This document shows positions 10,299-20,110 of a stretch of 36,585 bases of DNA, in pieces. Where the stretch lies: NCBI RefSeq assembly GCF_963678635.1, contig NW_026971080.1, positions 1-36,585 on the forward strand, read 5' to 3'. Each line of letters begins with the position of its first letter. Position 1 is the first letter of the stretch. The notes under the pieces are model-generated. The model saw nothing but the letters and a program-made list of their open reading frames with translations, searched no databases and had not been told where the DNA came from. The DNA comes from Symsagittifera roscoffensis. Taxonomy: Eukaryota > Xenacoelomorpha > Acoela > Convolutidae. A program made the translations under genes and the position numbers.

Positions 10299-10470
10299 GC
10301 CCCTCCTAATCAATTAAGATATTTGAAGGCACAAATTCTTGTTTTATTTTGTTGCTGACAATGCCCCTCCTGACCAATAAGGTTTATAGGCATAAAGTAC
10401 AACAATCGCAGACTTATTTAAACCCTTTAAAAGCCCCTCCTAGTCAGTTAAGACTTTTGGAGGTACCAAC
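10299..10470 (-). repeat. Three short repeats with GCCCCTCCT core inside ORF1 (copy A)
   Basis: GCCCCTCCT begins at 10299, 10363 and 10433, each followed by a related TNRTCANTTAAG-like tail and a GGAGGCAC/ATAGGCAT-like box. Translated on the minus strand the units give the related peptides VPPKVLTDQEG, MPINLIGQEGHC and VPSNILID(stop)EGH. The start of the PHD domain (VPLHRISPEDHC) looks like a fourth member. The spacings of 64 and 70 bp change the frame. The same arrangement occurs in copies B (about 19300-19475) and C (about 30362-30537). Confidence 0.6.
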
Positions 10471-10489
10471 ATAGGATTTAACTTATTTT

Positions 10490-11130
10490 TTTTGCAGATT
10501 CTTTTGTGTTGGTTTTTTTCTTTCAAGGATGGCATGTTCTTTTTGGTTTTCACTTATCTCTCTTTTTCTTGCTGTTTCTTCGTTCGCAATCTTTCTTTTT
10601 GAGAAGGTTTGTTATATTTCACCTTGCTTAGGATTGTCCTTAATTTATCGATCTTCCTCCACTCAAAAGAAAGAAGTTGCCAGAAGTCAAGTGATGGGTG
10701 AGCTTCGGCTAAAGCCGTCAGAATGCTCTTACATTTTCTGTTTCTGCTGGAGACTAGTTTCAGTTTCACGTCGATTACAGGGATTGATGTCCTCCTTAGA
10801 TCTTTAAGAATATTTTTTGTTCCAGCTCGTTGGCAGTATACAATTCCGCAATTCGTGGACGAAGTTTCAGAAGGGTGTTAATAAGTTCAGAGATACTACA
10901 AGGTTTATTGTTGTTGCTACAATGGGGAGAAATAGATTTATTTATAGTGTCGTGCCAAAAAACTATTTTACGAACTCTTCGAAGCCTTCCTTTCTCCAAC
11001 AGTTTTTGTAAGATCTTCGATTCGTTCTTGCTTTTTCGTTGAGGCCTAATCGTGAGATTGGTAGCTTCTACCGAAAAACTGCTTTCGCTTCTAGTACGGA
11101 ATAAGCTTGGTGTGATTCAGTGAGCTCGCG
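10490..11130 (-). pseudogene. Copy A ORF1 N-terminal domain with Lys-rich tail (broken)
   Basis: In minus-strand order: KIVFWHDTINKSISPHCSNN (about 10965-10910), then SISELINTLLKLRPRI, then after a frameshift a VKLKLVSSRNRKCKS segment, then a strongly Lys-rich tail (10650-10500). The intact-frame versions in copies B and C show the same layout with IVYCQRAGT in the middle. From memory the WHDxINxSIS...IVYCQRxGT pattern resembles a family seen repeatedly in nematode genomes; I cannot verify this here. The basic tail suggests nucleic-acid binding. The opposite strand gives a long hydrophobic frame, which is only the shadow of Lys codons. Confidence 0.5.
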
Positions 11131-11315
11131 CCAATGAGAAACATTCAGTGCCGGTCTCTTAAATCCCTTAATTTTAAGGGCTATCCAATCCAGTTGCCCG
11201 GTCTTTCAATCAATTCACTGAAACTATTTAATAAGTTTATCACAACAATTAGGCTAATTGATATGACTGTGGAATTTCGGTATATGCTGGAAAATTATCC
11301 TAAATTGGTTTCGGC

Positions 11316-11683
11316 ATCTCTCTAAGAGTTGGCATAGTTCTAGTAAATGTACTGGTACGGTACAGTACCAAAGTTAAGAGGTACTAGTGCCTTGGCAACA
11401 CGGGGGTGTTTTAACTCAATTTTCGCTTAGTATTTAATAAGCTATCGAAGTTTTCGTTGATTACGCAGAAATTGAATCGTTTCTTTTTGCGTTTTCAGCG
11501 TTTTAACTCTTCTACTTGATAAGGTTTATAAAATCAATTATCCAAATGGTGACTTCGAATAAATTTTTTCGAAACAAGTTTTTTTAGCCTGAACTAAGTC
11601 CTTTTTGCGGTACCAGTACATGTACTAGTACGTACGGTACTGGTTTTAGGTGGAACTAGTACATTGCTAACTCTAATCTCTCT
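11316..11683. mobile_element. hAT-type nonautonomous DNA transposon, copy 1 (352 bp)
   Basis: The element spans 11324-11675 and is flanked by identical 8-bp direct repeats ATCTCTCT (11316-11323 and 11676-11683), the target-site duplication size of hAT transposons. Its ends are inverted repeats: left AAGAGTTGGCA, right read inward TAGAGTTAGCAA, fitting the hAT end pattern YARNG on the right. Subterminal regions are packed with GTAC-based palindromes (GTACTGGTACGGTAC at left; GTACATGTACTAGTACGTAC at right), possible transposase-binding repeats. There is no coding capacity. Copy 2 (20334-21078) has the same flanks, so the two arose by duplication of the whole locus. Confidence 0.75.
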
Positions 11684-12217
11684 CCAAACACTTTGACCAA
11701 AATTTTAGCTAATTGACATAACTCATTCACAATGAATTTTAACAACTGTCGACAGATTTCATTCAACACCACAATTTTTAATGCCCTTTGACTTCTTTGG
11801 GTCTTAGAAGTTTTTGTCGGTTTTTTCCTCGATTATATGAGTTTATATTTTGTTTTGGGAATCCTATAAGCTTGGTTCGGTATTTATATTTCGTATAAAC
11901 TAGGCATAAAAGAAACGAAAAAGTTTGTTAGCCTAGTATTAAAAATGAATTTTCAATTATGTATTCTCTATCTTGTGTTATAGTTGTAAATGCGGGCTTC
12001 ACTATCTCGGCATGTGTAAGCGTTTTCAGCGTATTGTACGGAAACGAAAAAGTTTGTTAGCCTGGCTTTAAGAAAAGAATTTTCAATTATCTATTATCTA
12101 TCTTTTATTATAGTTCTAAATGCGGGCTTCACTATCTTGGCGTGCTTAAGCAATTTCAACGTATTGTTTTTGCATGTTCAACGGTAGAATTTTTTTCATG
12201 TTTAAACTGTATCGTAT
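11684..12217. other. Flank with two tandem 129-bp repeats
   Basis: No gene. From 11913 to about 12170 a 129-bp segment is repeated twice, starting AAACGAAAAAGTTTGTTAGC at 11913 and 12042, and each containing AAATGCGGGCTTCACTATCT. The same pair recurs in every 2.7-kb array unit (for example near 21316 and 21445). Confidence 0.7.
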
Positions 12218-13325
12218 CTTGCAATGGTTAAGAATTTTTCATTTTTCCAGTTGAAATTCAAGGATTTTTTTCACCAAATTTAAAATGAGCAAACTTTTTA
12301 AAAAAAAATGCTGTCAGGCTTATCCCAGGGGTTGCGATTTTCGGTTTCAAATATGAATACCCAATAACTTTCAGTTTAGGAGAAACGACAGTTTTTTGTT
12401 ATTTTTTCAGAATTTTAAGAAATCTATTTTTAAAAAATTTTTGCGAAATTTGGAAACCCCAACCCTTTAATTGGGTGCTTTTAAGGGTATTCCTAGGGAT
12501 TGCCAATAATGCCTTTAAATATGACTGCTCAATTGCTTGTAGTTTTCGAGATATGACTTTTTAAATATATATTTTTTAAAATTTCCAGTTTAAATTAGAT
12601 TCAGAAACATCCGTAGTAGAGTACTCTGAGGTTACTCTCAGGGATTGCAAATCTTGCTCCCCAATGCGACTGCTCAAATGTTTTTAGTTTTCGAGATGTG
12701 ACTTTTTTAAGTCTTTACCATTGTCCAAAGAACTAAGATATTAAAAGTTTCACAAAAATTGAAATTTCTGTCTCTATAGTGAGGCAATGTCAGGGTACTC
12801 TCAGGTGTTGCAATTTTTTTCTCCAAATGTGACTGCTCAAATCCCTGTAGTTTTCGAGATAAGACGTTTTCAAAGACTTTTGTTCAAAAGTTTCAGTTAA
12901 AAACACCCGTAGTAGGGTACTCTGAGGTTACTCTCAGAGATTGCAAGTCTTGCGCCCATATGCGACTGCTCAAAAATTTTAAGTTTTCTAGATGTGACTT
13001 TTTTTAATGACTTCTTCCAAAATTTCAAAGATATAACCTATAAGAAAATTCACAAAAATTTTTTTCCGCAACCTTCTAGTGAGACATCTTTTTTGTCACG
13101 CTACTTTCTGAGGCGTTGCGAAACTGAGGCTGTATGAGTTTCTGAGATTTGACTTTTCCTATGATAGTTTATTTTTTCGAGAAACTTTGGTAATAAAAAT
13201 TCTTCATGGGCCCACTAGATTTCCGAGATTTAGCCTTTTATGGTTTTTAAAATTTTGATGTAAGAAAAAAACTTGAAATAATTTTTTAAAATTAAGAAAG
13301 TACCAACCCTATAATAACCAGCCCT
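12218..13325. repeat. Degenerate satellite of about 140-bp units, copy 1
   Basis: Five to six diverged units share the core GACTGCTCAAAT followed by TGTAGTTTTCGAGATATGAC. The GACTGCTC word falls at about 12523, 12668, 12831 and 12964, a spacing of 133-163 bp. Units alternate between GTACTCTGAGGTTACTCTC and GGGTACTCTCAGG openings. The block is repeated at 14470-15575 and in each array unit. No open frame is conserved. Confidence 0.7.
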
Positions 13326-13429
13326 TTAAATTACTAACTGTCAGTGAACAATCGGAGGTTGCAGAACTTCTTTCCAATAAAAGCTGTTTTTAGTTACCAA
13401 AAATTCGAAGCACTGGAGGTGCGTTACAA

Positions 13430-13725
13430 GCTAGTTTTTCTGAAGCTTTTATGTCCCAGCCGATAATTGAGACGAATCCAAAAATTTCTAATGGAAAGTT
13501 TGGTAACAGACGGTAAAGAATTGAGGTCCGGGCTCCAGAACCAATTTCTTAGATCAAGTGCAAATACGAGTGTTCTTTCGCATGAAAAACTATGCCAAAG
13601 AACCCTCATGGTTGCACTTAATCTAAAAACTACCTTTGACACACTAATAAACACCGTCCTTCTGGATGATATATACAACTCAGACTTAGCAACCAAGCAA
13701 CAAACAAGCTTCGTAAGGCTTTAGA
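13430..13725 (+). pseudogene. Plus-strand RT-like scrap, copy 1
   Basis: The plus-strand frame from 13467 contains MVALNLKTTFDTLINTVLL. This resembles RT motif A (vxLDlxxAFDtvxhxxLl) with the catalytic Asp replaced by Asn. Upstream, NQFLRSSANTS may correspond to the QxGFrxxxst step. Downstream the frame ends at the junction with the minus-strand retroelement fragment (about 13708). The opposite-strand frame (13424-13696) is its shadow. The match is limited to one motif region. Confidence 0.35.
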
Positions 13726-14466
13726 AATTCGTTTCTTAACATGAGCTGCCCAGTCCAATATGTTATTCATTATCAGTCCAAGATCTTTAACTTCGGCTCT
13801 TTTCTTGAGTTCGCTCCTTCCAAAGTTAAGTTTTACTAACTTTTCGTTTTTCTCTTTTCTCTGCGGTTAAAAATTCAGTGCATGAACGTTTTCGAAATTA
13901 AAAAGCAGGCAGTTTTGGACACTCCGAATGAGTAGGTTTTCAAGATCGGATGAAGGTTTATTTAGTTCTTCTGCACTATAAATTAACTTTGATTCATCTG
14001 CAAATAAAAGCGCTTGCGAACTAAAAAATACAGTGGGAAGATCAATGATGTATAACAGAAATAGAAGTGGACCTAGGACTGATCCCTGTGGGACTCCTGA
14101 CCTGACTCGTTTTCCAGTTAAGATTTCTGTATTGATTCTTACTCTTTGGGTTCGAAAAATAAACTTTCGAAAAATCAAACAAAAAAAGTAGATTTGTGTT
14201 TTCAGTGCAACCAATAATTTCGTATCTTCTCGAGAGGCTCAGAATCAGCTGAAGAATGATACATCTAACTGGTAGGAAACCAAATTGAACGTCAGTTAAT
14301 TTGTCACCGAAACACTCAGCAATGGCTTTGAAAAAAAAAACTTTTCAAAAATCTTCGACACAAAGTTGAGTAACGTCACAGGTCGGTAATTCAAAATGTC
14401 AGCCTTGTTTTTTTTATACATTGGTGACACTATTACTTTCTTCCATTCATCGGGGAACTTCTTTAA
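13705..14466 (-). pseudogene. 3' RT fragment of the non-LTR element (second copy)
   Basis: The minus-strand frame 14214-13867 encodes RSGVPQGSVLGPLLFLLYI (motif B) and LLFADESKLIYS (motif C, with Glu in place of the second Asp at codon 13993-13995). It continues into VKDLG...HVKKRISKALRSL (about 13800-13712). A deletion joins sequence before motif B to the motif A side (near 14153). The adenine run at 14331-14340 is 10 long. The fragment begins abruptly at AAGCTTCGTAAGG, the same join seen at 15957, and ends at 14466 against the satellite. Confidence 0.75.
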
Positions 14467-14469
14467 CCT

Positions 14470-15575
14470 CTTGCAATGGTTAAGAATTTTTCATTTTTCC
14501 AGTTGAAATTCAAGGATTTTTTTCACCAAATTTAAAATGAACAAACTTTTTTAAAAAGATGCTGTCAGGCTTATCCCAGGGGTTGCGATTTTTTCTTTCA
14601 AATAAGAATACCCAATAACTTTCAGTTTAGGAGAAACGACAATTTTTTGTGATTTTTTCATAATTTTAAGAAATCTAATTTTAAAAAATTTTTGCGAAAT
14701 TTGAAAACCCCAACTCTTTAATTGGGTGCTTTTAAGGGTATTCCTAGCGATTGCGAATGATGCCTTTAAATATGACTGCTCAAATGCTTGTAGTTTTCCA
14801 GATATGACTTTTTAAATATATTTTTCTCAAAATTTTCCATTAAAATTAGATTCAGAAACATCCGTAGTAGAGTACTCTGAGGTTACTCTCAGGGATTGCA
14901 AATCTTGCTCCCCAATGCGACTGCTCAAATGTTTTTAGTTTTCGAGATGTGACTTTTTTAAATCTTTACCATTGTCCAAAGAACTAAGATATTAAAAAAT
15001 TCACAAAAATTGAAATTTCTCTCTCTATAGTGAGGCAATGTCAGGGTACTCTCAGGTGTTGCAATTTTTTTCTCCAAATGTGACTGCTCAAATCCCTGTA
15101 GTTTTCGAGATAAGACGTTTTCAAAGATTTTTGTTCAAAAGTTTCAGTTAAAAACACCCGTAGTAGGGTACTCTGAGGTTACTCTCAGAGATTGCAAGTC
15201 TTGCGCCCATATGCGACTGCTCAAAAATTTTAAGTTTTCTAGATGTGACTTTTTTTAATGACTTCTTCCAAAATTTCAAAGATATAACCTATAAGAAAAT
15301 TCACAAAAATTTTTTTCCGCAACCTTCTAGTGAGACATCTTTTTTGTCACGCTACTTTCTGAGGCGTTGCGAAACTGAGGCTGTATGAGTTTCTGAGATT
15401 TGACTTTTCCTATGATAGTTTATTTTTTCGAGAAACTTTGGTAATAAAAATTCTTCATGGGCCCACTAGATTTCCGAGATTTAGCCTTTTATGGTTTTTA
15501 AAATTTGAAGTAAGAAAAAAACTTGAAATAATTTTTTAAAATTAAGAAAGTACCAACCCTATAATAACCAGCCCT
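14470..15575. repeat. Degenerate satellite block, copy 2
   Basis: Same units and order as 12218-13325, with small substitutions. Confidence 0.75.
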
Positions 15576-15679
15576 TTAAATTACTAACTGTCAGTGAACA
15601 GTCGGAGGTTGCAGAATTTCTTTCCAATAAAAGCTGTTTTTAGTTACCAAAAATTCGAAGCACTGGAGGTGCGTTACAA

Positions 15680-15975
15680 GCTAGTTTTTCTGAAGCTTTT
15701 ATGTCCCAGCCGATAATTGAGACGAATCCAAAAAGTTCTAATGGAAAGTTTGGTAACAGACGGTAAAGAATTGAGGTCCGGGCTCCAGAACCAATTTCTT
15801 AGATCAAGTGCAAATACGAGTGTTCTTTCGCATGAAAAACTATGCCAAAGAACCCTCATGGTTGCACTTAATCTAAAAACTACCTTTGACACACTAATTA
15901 ACACCGTCCTTCTGGATGATATATACAACTTAGGCTTAGCAACCAAGCAACAAACAAGCTTCATAAGGCTTTAGA
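15680..15975 (+). pseudogene. Plus-strand RT-like scrap, copy 2
   Basis: Near-identical to 13430-13725. It encodes VALNLKTTFDTLINTVLLD and here DIYNLGLA, the expected tail after motif A, which slightly strengthens the RT reading. The catalytic Asp is again Asn. It joins the minus-strand RT at AAGCTTCATAAGG (15957). Confidence 0.4.
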
Positions 15976-17083
15976 AATTCGTTTCTTAACATGAGCTGCC
16001 CAGTCCAATATGTTATTCATTATCAGTCCAAGATCTTTAACTTCGGCTCTTTTCTTGAGTTAGCTCCTTCCAAAGTTAAGTTTTACTAACTTTTCATTTT
16101 TCTCTTTTCTTTGCGGTTAAGAATTCAGTGCATGAACGTTTTTCGAAATTAAAAAGCAGGCAGTTTTGGACACTCCGAATGAGTAGGTTTTCAAGATCGG
16201 ATGAAGGTTTATTTAGTTCTTCTGCACTATAAATTAACTTTGATTCATCTGCAAATAAAAGCGCTTGCGAACTAAAAATTACAGTGGGAAGATCAATGAT
16301 GTATAACAGAAATAGAAGTGGACCTAGGACTGATCCCTGTGGGACTCCTGAACTGACTCGTTTTCCAGTTAAGATTTCTGTATTGATTCTTACTCTTTGG
16401 GTTCCATCAAAAAGATAATCGCTAACAAGAGGAACAATTCTTCTGATAATCCAAGTTTTAGGCGTTTTTTCAGCAAAATTTCATGTTTAATTTTGTCGAA
16501 AACTTTCGAAAAATCAAACAAAAAAAGTAGATTTGTGTTTTCAGTGCAACCAATAATTTCGTATCTTCTCGAGAGGCTCAGAATCAGCTGAAGAATGATA
16601 CATCTAACTGGTAGGAAACCAAATTGAACGTCAGTTAATTTGTCACCGAAACACTCGGCAATGGCTTTGAAAAAAAAACTTTTCAAAAATCTTCGACACA
16701 AAGTTGAGTAACGCCACAGGTCGGTAATTCAAAATGTCAGCCTTGTTGTTTTTTTTATACATTGGTGACACTATTCCTTTCTTCCATTCATCGGGGAACT
16801 TCTTTAACCTTTTTATGTTTAAAAATAGGTTCTTCAGTGAATTACAGATACTTTCACTAGTTCTCTTGAAAAGTATTGGCGACAGTTGGTCTGGTCCCCA
16901 ACTTTGCGTCATTTTGATACTCTGTAGTGATAGGCAAATTGAATTTTTGTCATTCGAGAGAGTTTTGTTCACATAAGTTTGTAAAGGCGATGGCACGAAA
17001 AATTTGTAATGCACATCTGTGACAATATTGGAAAAGTACACATTAAACAGATTTGCCTTCTCCGAGTCAGTGGAGGCCTTCAT
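15955..17083 (-). pseudogene. Copy B reverse transcriptase (two overlapping frames, 3' truncated)
   Basis: The first frame (17083-16643) contains a KANLFNVYFS segment, SWGPDQLSP, FPDEWKKGIVSP and NYRPVALLNFVSKIFEK, all standard N-terminal RT steps of non-LTR elements. It then runs off frame in an adenine run (9 bases near 16670-16678; eight would keep the frame). The second frame (16701-16390) carries QFGFLPVR and LFDFSKVFDKIKHEILL (motif A, with its catalytic Asp present). Then come motif B and FADES (codon 16244-16246 is Glu instead of Asp), ending in VKDLG...HVKK. The enzyme is dead through the frameshift, the ADE box and truncation. Confidence 0.8.
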
Positions 17084-17560
17084 TTACCCGTTTCACACTT
17101 TATGAGTCTTGGCAGAAAACTTTCTTTTTGTAGGCTCTTCAAGTATTTAAACATTTTCTGGTTCCTTCTTTTACTGAAAAGCTGTTTCTCAAAATTTAAC
17201 CTGTCCGTTTCCTGCATATCATAGCATTTTTCTTCAAAACTCTTTAATTTCGTTTCTAAATTGTTGTTGGAATCAGATTTTTGAAGTTTCCTTCTCATTG
17301 TCTCTAGTTGATTGAGCGAATGAGATGTTTCTTGGGTAGTTCATGGGGCAGTACTTTGCCTTTTGATTGTTCGACGCGGCGTGAAGTTTTTGATCAAACT
17401 GAATACCCATTCATACCAGAGTTTGGGGTTTACGTTTATGTTACTATAGCAGTACGGTTGAAAAGGCTGTTCTATCATGTTTTTGCTCAAGCCTTTGAAG
17501 TCACTTTTGCAGAAGCTGAATATTTTGCTGTTTCTCTCTTTTCTTCGAAATCGGAAAGTG
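17080..17560 (-). pseudogene. Copy B endonuclease-RT linker
   Basis: Two minus-strand frames (17616-17341 and 17298-17080) are contiguous apart from small breaks. They contain RRTIKRQSTAPWTTQETSHS-type sequence in the usual P-W-t-e position, followed by a charged helical region (ETKLKSFEEKCYDMQE and SKRRNQKMFKYLKSLQKE). That is the expected linker of CR1/Jockey ORF2, which ends just before the EKA..FN step of RT. A TGA at the boundary with the RT frame implies a shift. Confidence 0.65.
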
Positions 17561-18230
17561 ATCTGAGAACGTATCATTCTCATTTGCAGTCGAATGAGTG
17601 ATAAGCGAGTCGTCATTCGTAAAAACTAGATCGAGATATGAATTTCGAGTTGTCAAAAAAAAAATTTTTTGCTTCCAATTTGCCTCGACGGCTTGATTAA
17701 CAAAGTTGTCATCATATTGGTCGTTTTTCGACGTGTAGGTTTGCTAATCGACGCCAGGTAAATTAAAATCACCGGTTAAAATTATTTTTTGGGGACTAAT
17801 ATCTTTCGAAAATTCCATCATTTCACTGATTGAACTAATGGGAAGCCTAAAAGGACTGCCGGCTGGTAGGTTATAGAGGACTCCATGATAGATTGCTTGC
17901 GCGGAGTTAATTTTGACCAGTACAAAAGAATCTTTCACATGCAGGTGAGCAGAATTCACTGACTCATGATCCACATTGTTTGAAACTGCAATCCATACGC
18001 CTCCATGTTTTGATATTCCTGACCTTTGCATTTCTCTCTCTGCTCTCTAAACACTGAAGTTCTCAAGAAATATTTCGCCATTCTTAATATCGGTGGTTAG
18101 CCATATTTCAGTAAAAAGAACGAAATCATAATTTTCTCGATCAATTAGATTTTTCGAGGCGTCTATTTAAGTTTAAAAGACTTCACACATTAAAGAGAAG
18201 GACTTTGTAATTCCACTCTAGTCAGCGATA
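17560..18230 (-). pseudogene. Copy B APE-type endonuclease
   Basis: Same domain as in copy A. The open part (18031-17744) encodes RSGISKHGGVWIAVSNN and KIILTGDFNLPGVD, and stops at a TAG (17744-17746) exactly where the family has Trp. The tail with LDLVFTND and FSDHFPI is readable beyond it. Upstream, five bases present in copy A are missing near 18156, which shifts the N-terminal frame. Confidence 0.75.
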
Positions 18231-18386
18231 TTCTCTTGAACATGTTTGGTTGTTTCCTTTTCGCTTTCTATTTACACGAACTTCATTTGCCGTTCCATGA
18301 ACAGAGAATACAAAGTTTGCAGAATCCACCCCATCTCTCTCCTTTGCTTCTGAAAATTTCACTTTTATAAGTGCTCGGGTCTCTTT

Positions 18387-18790
18387 TCAGCAGTTGTGTG
18401 AAACATTAATATATTTGTGATTCTCTTCAGCTAAGGGAAGATTTCGCACTTTCCGAAACGCCTCAATTTTTTCTTGCTTGTCTTGTAACACAATTTTTAA
18501 AGGGCGCGGAGCATTCATATTCCGGTCATCCTTTACAGGTCCTAATTTCATCGCTTTCTTCACTTTTAATCCTTCTGGTATCTGAAGTCCATTCACACAG
18601 AAGTCTTTAAAAAAGCTGGTGTCTTCATCTATTCTCTCATCAGACGATTTCATGGTACTCTCCTGAACTCTGTAGAGTATAAGGTTGCTCTCTCTATTTT
18701 GTTGGTCTACTCTTTCCATTTCTTGTTGAGCTAGGGTCTCCTGCATTATCACTTTCAACTTTTGCGGCTTGATTTCATTATTTTTTTGCT
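18387..18790 (-). pseudogene. Copy B ORF1 RRM-like domain with coiled coil
   Basis: The 123-codon minus-strand frame begins with a Gln/Glu-rich helix (QETLAQQEMERVDQQN), then NLILYRVQES, then an acidic loop, GLKVKKAMKLGPVKDDRN, and APRPLKIVL with a basic helix. That is the canonical ORF1 RNA-binding fold order (NLiiyGvpES ... RlG ... RPLlv). It probably joins the PHD product through a short frameshifted gap (18823-18758) that includes stops. Confidence 0.7.
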
Positions 18791-18822
18791 CATACGGTTT
18801 TTAATTCTGAAGGTAATTTTCC

Positions 18823-19290
18823 CTAATTATCCAGGACAGCGTTCATTTTCGACTCAAAATTACTTTCAAAAAGCTCGACCTTACTTTCGATTTCTTTTTC
18901 CAGCATGGCACTTAGATTGGCTGAAGTTTTCTTGCTGTCAACCAACTTCGCCTGTATATCTTTCAATTTCTTTCCAATTTCTGGGGGTAATCTTAAGGTT
19001 TCACTACCTTCTTTGAGACATCTCTTGCCATCGTCAACACAGTTTTTGCACAACCATATTAGACCCGGTAATTTGAGTATAGATGCTAACATGTTTGTTG
19101 CAACGCCAGAACAGAAATTTGCATGAAACCAAGTGCCACATTTGAAACAATATAGTGAACCATCTTTACACTCTAGATTACATTCTCCACAAGGGAATTT
19201 CGTGGATTGATTACGAGTTTTACCAGCCTTAGCGACTAAACGACAATGATCCTCTGGACTTATACGGTGTAGAGGCACAAAGTTGGTTTG
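18823..19290 (-). pseudogene. Copy B ORF1 PHD finger
   Basis: In the 151-codon frame the zinc ligands are C30, C33, C44, C47, H52, C56, C77 and C80, with W75 before the last pair: a Cys4-His-Cys3 PHD finger. Residues from about 95 to 140 form a Lys/Glu/Leu-rich coiled-coil-like stretch. The finger itself is undamaged. Surrounding frames are broken and the first codon is GTG, so the original start is not visible. The role in non-LTR elements is not established. Confidence 0.75.
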
Positions 19291-19349
19291 AAAAACTTGA
19301 AAATGCCCCTCCTAATCAATTAAGATATTTGAAGGCACAAATTCTTGTT

Positions 19350-20110
19350 TTATTTTGTTGCTGACAATGCCCCTCCTGACCAATAAGGTTTATAGGCATA
19401 AAGTGCAACAATCGCAGACTTATTTAAACCCTTTAAAAGCCCCTCCTGGTCAGTTAAGACTTTTGGAGGTACCAACATAGGATTTAACTTATTTTTTTTT
19501 GCAGATTCTTTTGTCTTTGTTTTTTTTTCTTTCAAGGATGGCTTGTTCTTTTTGGTTTTCACTTTTCTCTCTTTTTCTTGCTGTTTCTTCGTTCGCAATT
19601 TTTCTTTTTGAGAAGGTTTGTTATATTTCACCTTGCTGGGGATTGTCCTTAATTTATCGATCTTCCTCCACTCAAAAGAAAGAAGTTGCAATAAGTCAAG
19701 TGATGGGTGAACTTCGGCTAAAGCCGTCAGAAGGCTCTTACACTTTCTGTTTCTGCTGGAGACTAGTTTCAGTTTCACGTCGATTACAGGGATTGATGTC
19801 CTCCTTAGATCTTTAAGAATATTCTTTGTTCCAGCTCGTTGGCAGTATACAATTCCCACAATTCGTGGACGAAGTTTCAGTAGGGTGTTAATAAGTTCAG
19901 AGATACTACAAGGTTTATTGTTGTTGCTACGATGGGGAGAAATAGATTTATTTATAGTGTCGTGCCAAAAAACTATTTTACGAACTCTTCGAAGCCTTCC
20001 TTTCTCCAACAGTTTTTGTAAGATCTTCATTTCGTTCTTGTTTTTTCGTTGAGGCTTAATCCTGAGATTGGTAGCTTCTACCGAAAAACTGCTTTCGCTC
20101 CTGGTACGGA
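19350..20110 (-). pseudogene. Copy B ORF1 N-terminal domain, longest intact version
   Basis: A 226-codon frame begins with ATG (MKILQKLLEKGRLRRV). It shows IVFWHDTINKSISPHRSNN, SISELINTLLKLRPRIVGIV, YCQRAGT, an alternating hydrophobic VIDVKLKLVSS segment, then a very basic tail (KKNKPSLKEKKTKTKESAKK), and at its end the leader peptide VPPKVLTDQEG. The frame stays open through the leader repeats. An in-frame open stretch continues upstream of the ATG in the related copy C, so this Met may not be the original start. No catalytic site can be proven. Confidence 0.6.

Larger units (their letters stand above)
7085..11170 (-). mobile_element. Non-LTR retroelement copy A (CR1/Jockey-like layout, dead)
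   Basis: Read on the minus strand from 11170 to 7085 this copy gives ORF1 (N-terminal domain, PHD finger, RRM-like domain), then APE-type endonuclease, then RT to its C-terminal end. That is the order of a two-ORF CR1/Jockey-type retroelement. Of the copies in the window, only this one keeps the RT 3' end. Relative to copy B it has lost about 600 bp between endonuclease and RT (junction near 8745) and about 200 bp of ORF1 (junction near 9850). The 3' boundary is uncertain. A (TAA)n-like run on the minus strand at 7090-7137 is a plausible retroelement tail. The 5' boundary is set where copy C departs from A and B (equivalent to 31251). Confidence 0.75.
12218..16720. repeat. Tandem duplication of a 2.25-kb segment (12218-14469 and 14470-about 16720)
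   Basis: The word CTTGCAATGGTTAAG begins both halves (12218 and 14470), and landmarks stay offset by 2250-2252 bp through the satellite, the plus-strand RT scrap and the start of the minus-strand RT. The junction is sharp: CTTCTTTAACC runs into CTTGCAATGG at about 14469, whereas the second half continues into RT sequence at the same point (16800-16815). Confidence 0.8.

Noticed and set aside
17308-17601. Plus-strand 97-codon frame (also 22980, 25677, 28373) as a gene
   Set aside because: It is antisense to the retroelement endonuclease-RT linker, whose minus-strand reading matches known ORF2 layout.
19499-19816. Plus-strand hydrophobic frame (also at 10529 and 30561) as a secreted or membrane protein
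   Set aside because: It is the exact antisense of the Lys-rich ORF1 tail. Lys codons read backwards give Leu and Phe. Its conservation in three copies reflects recent duplication.
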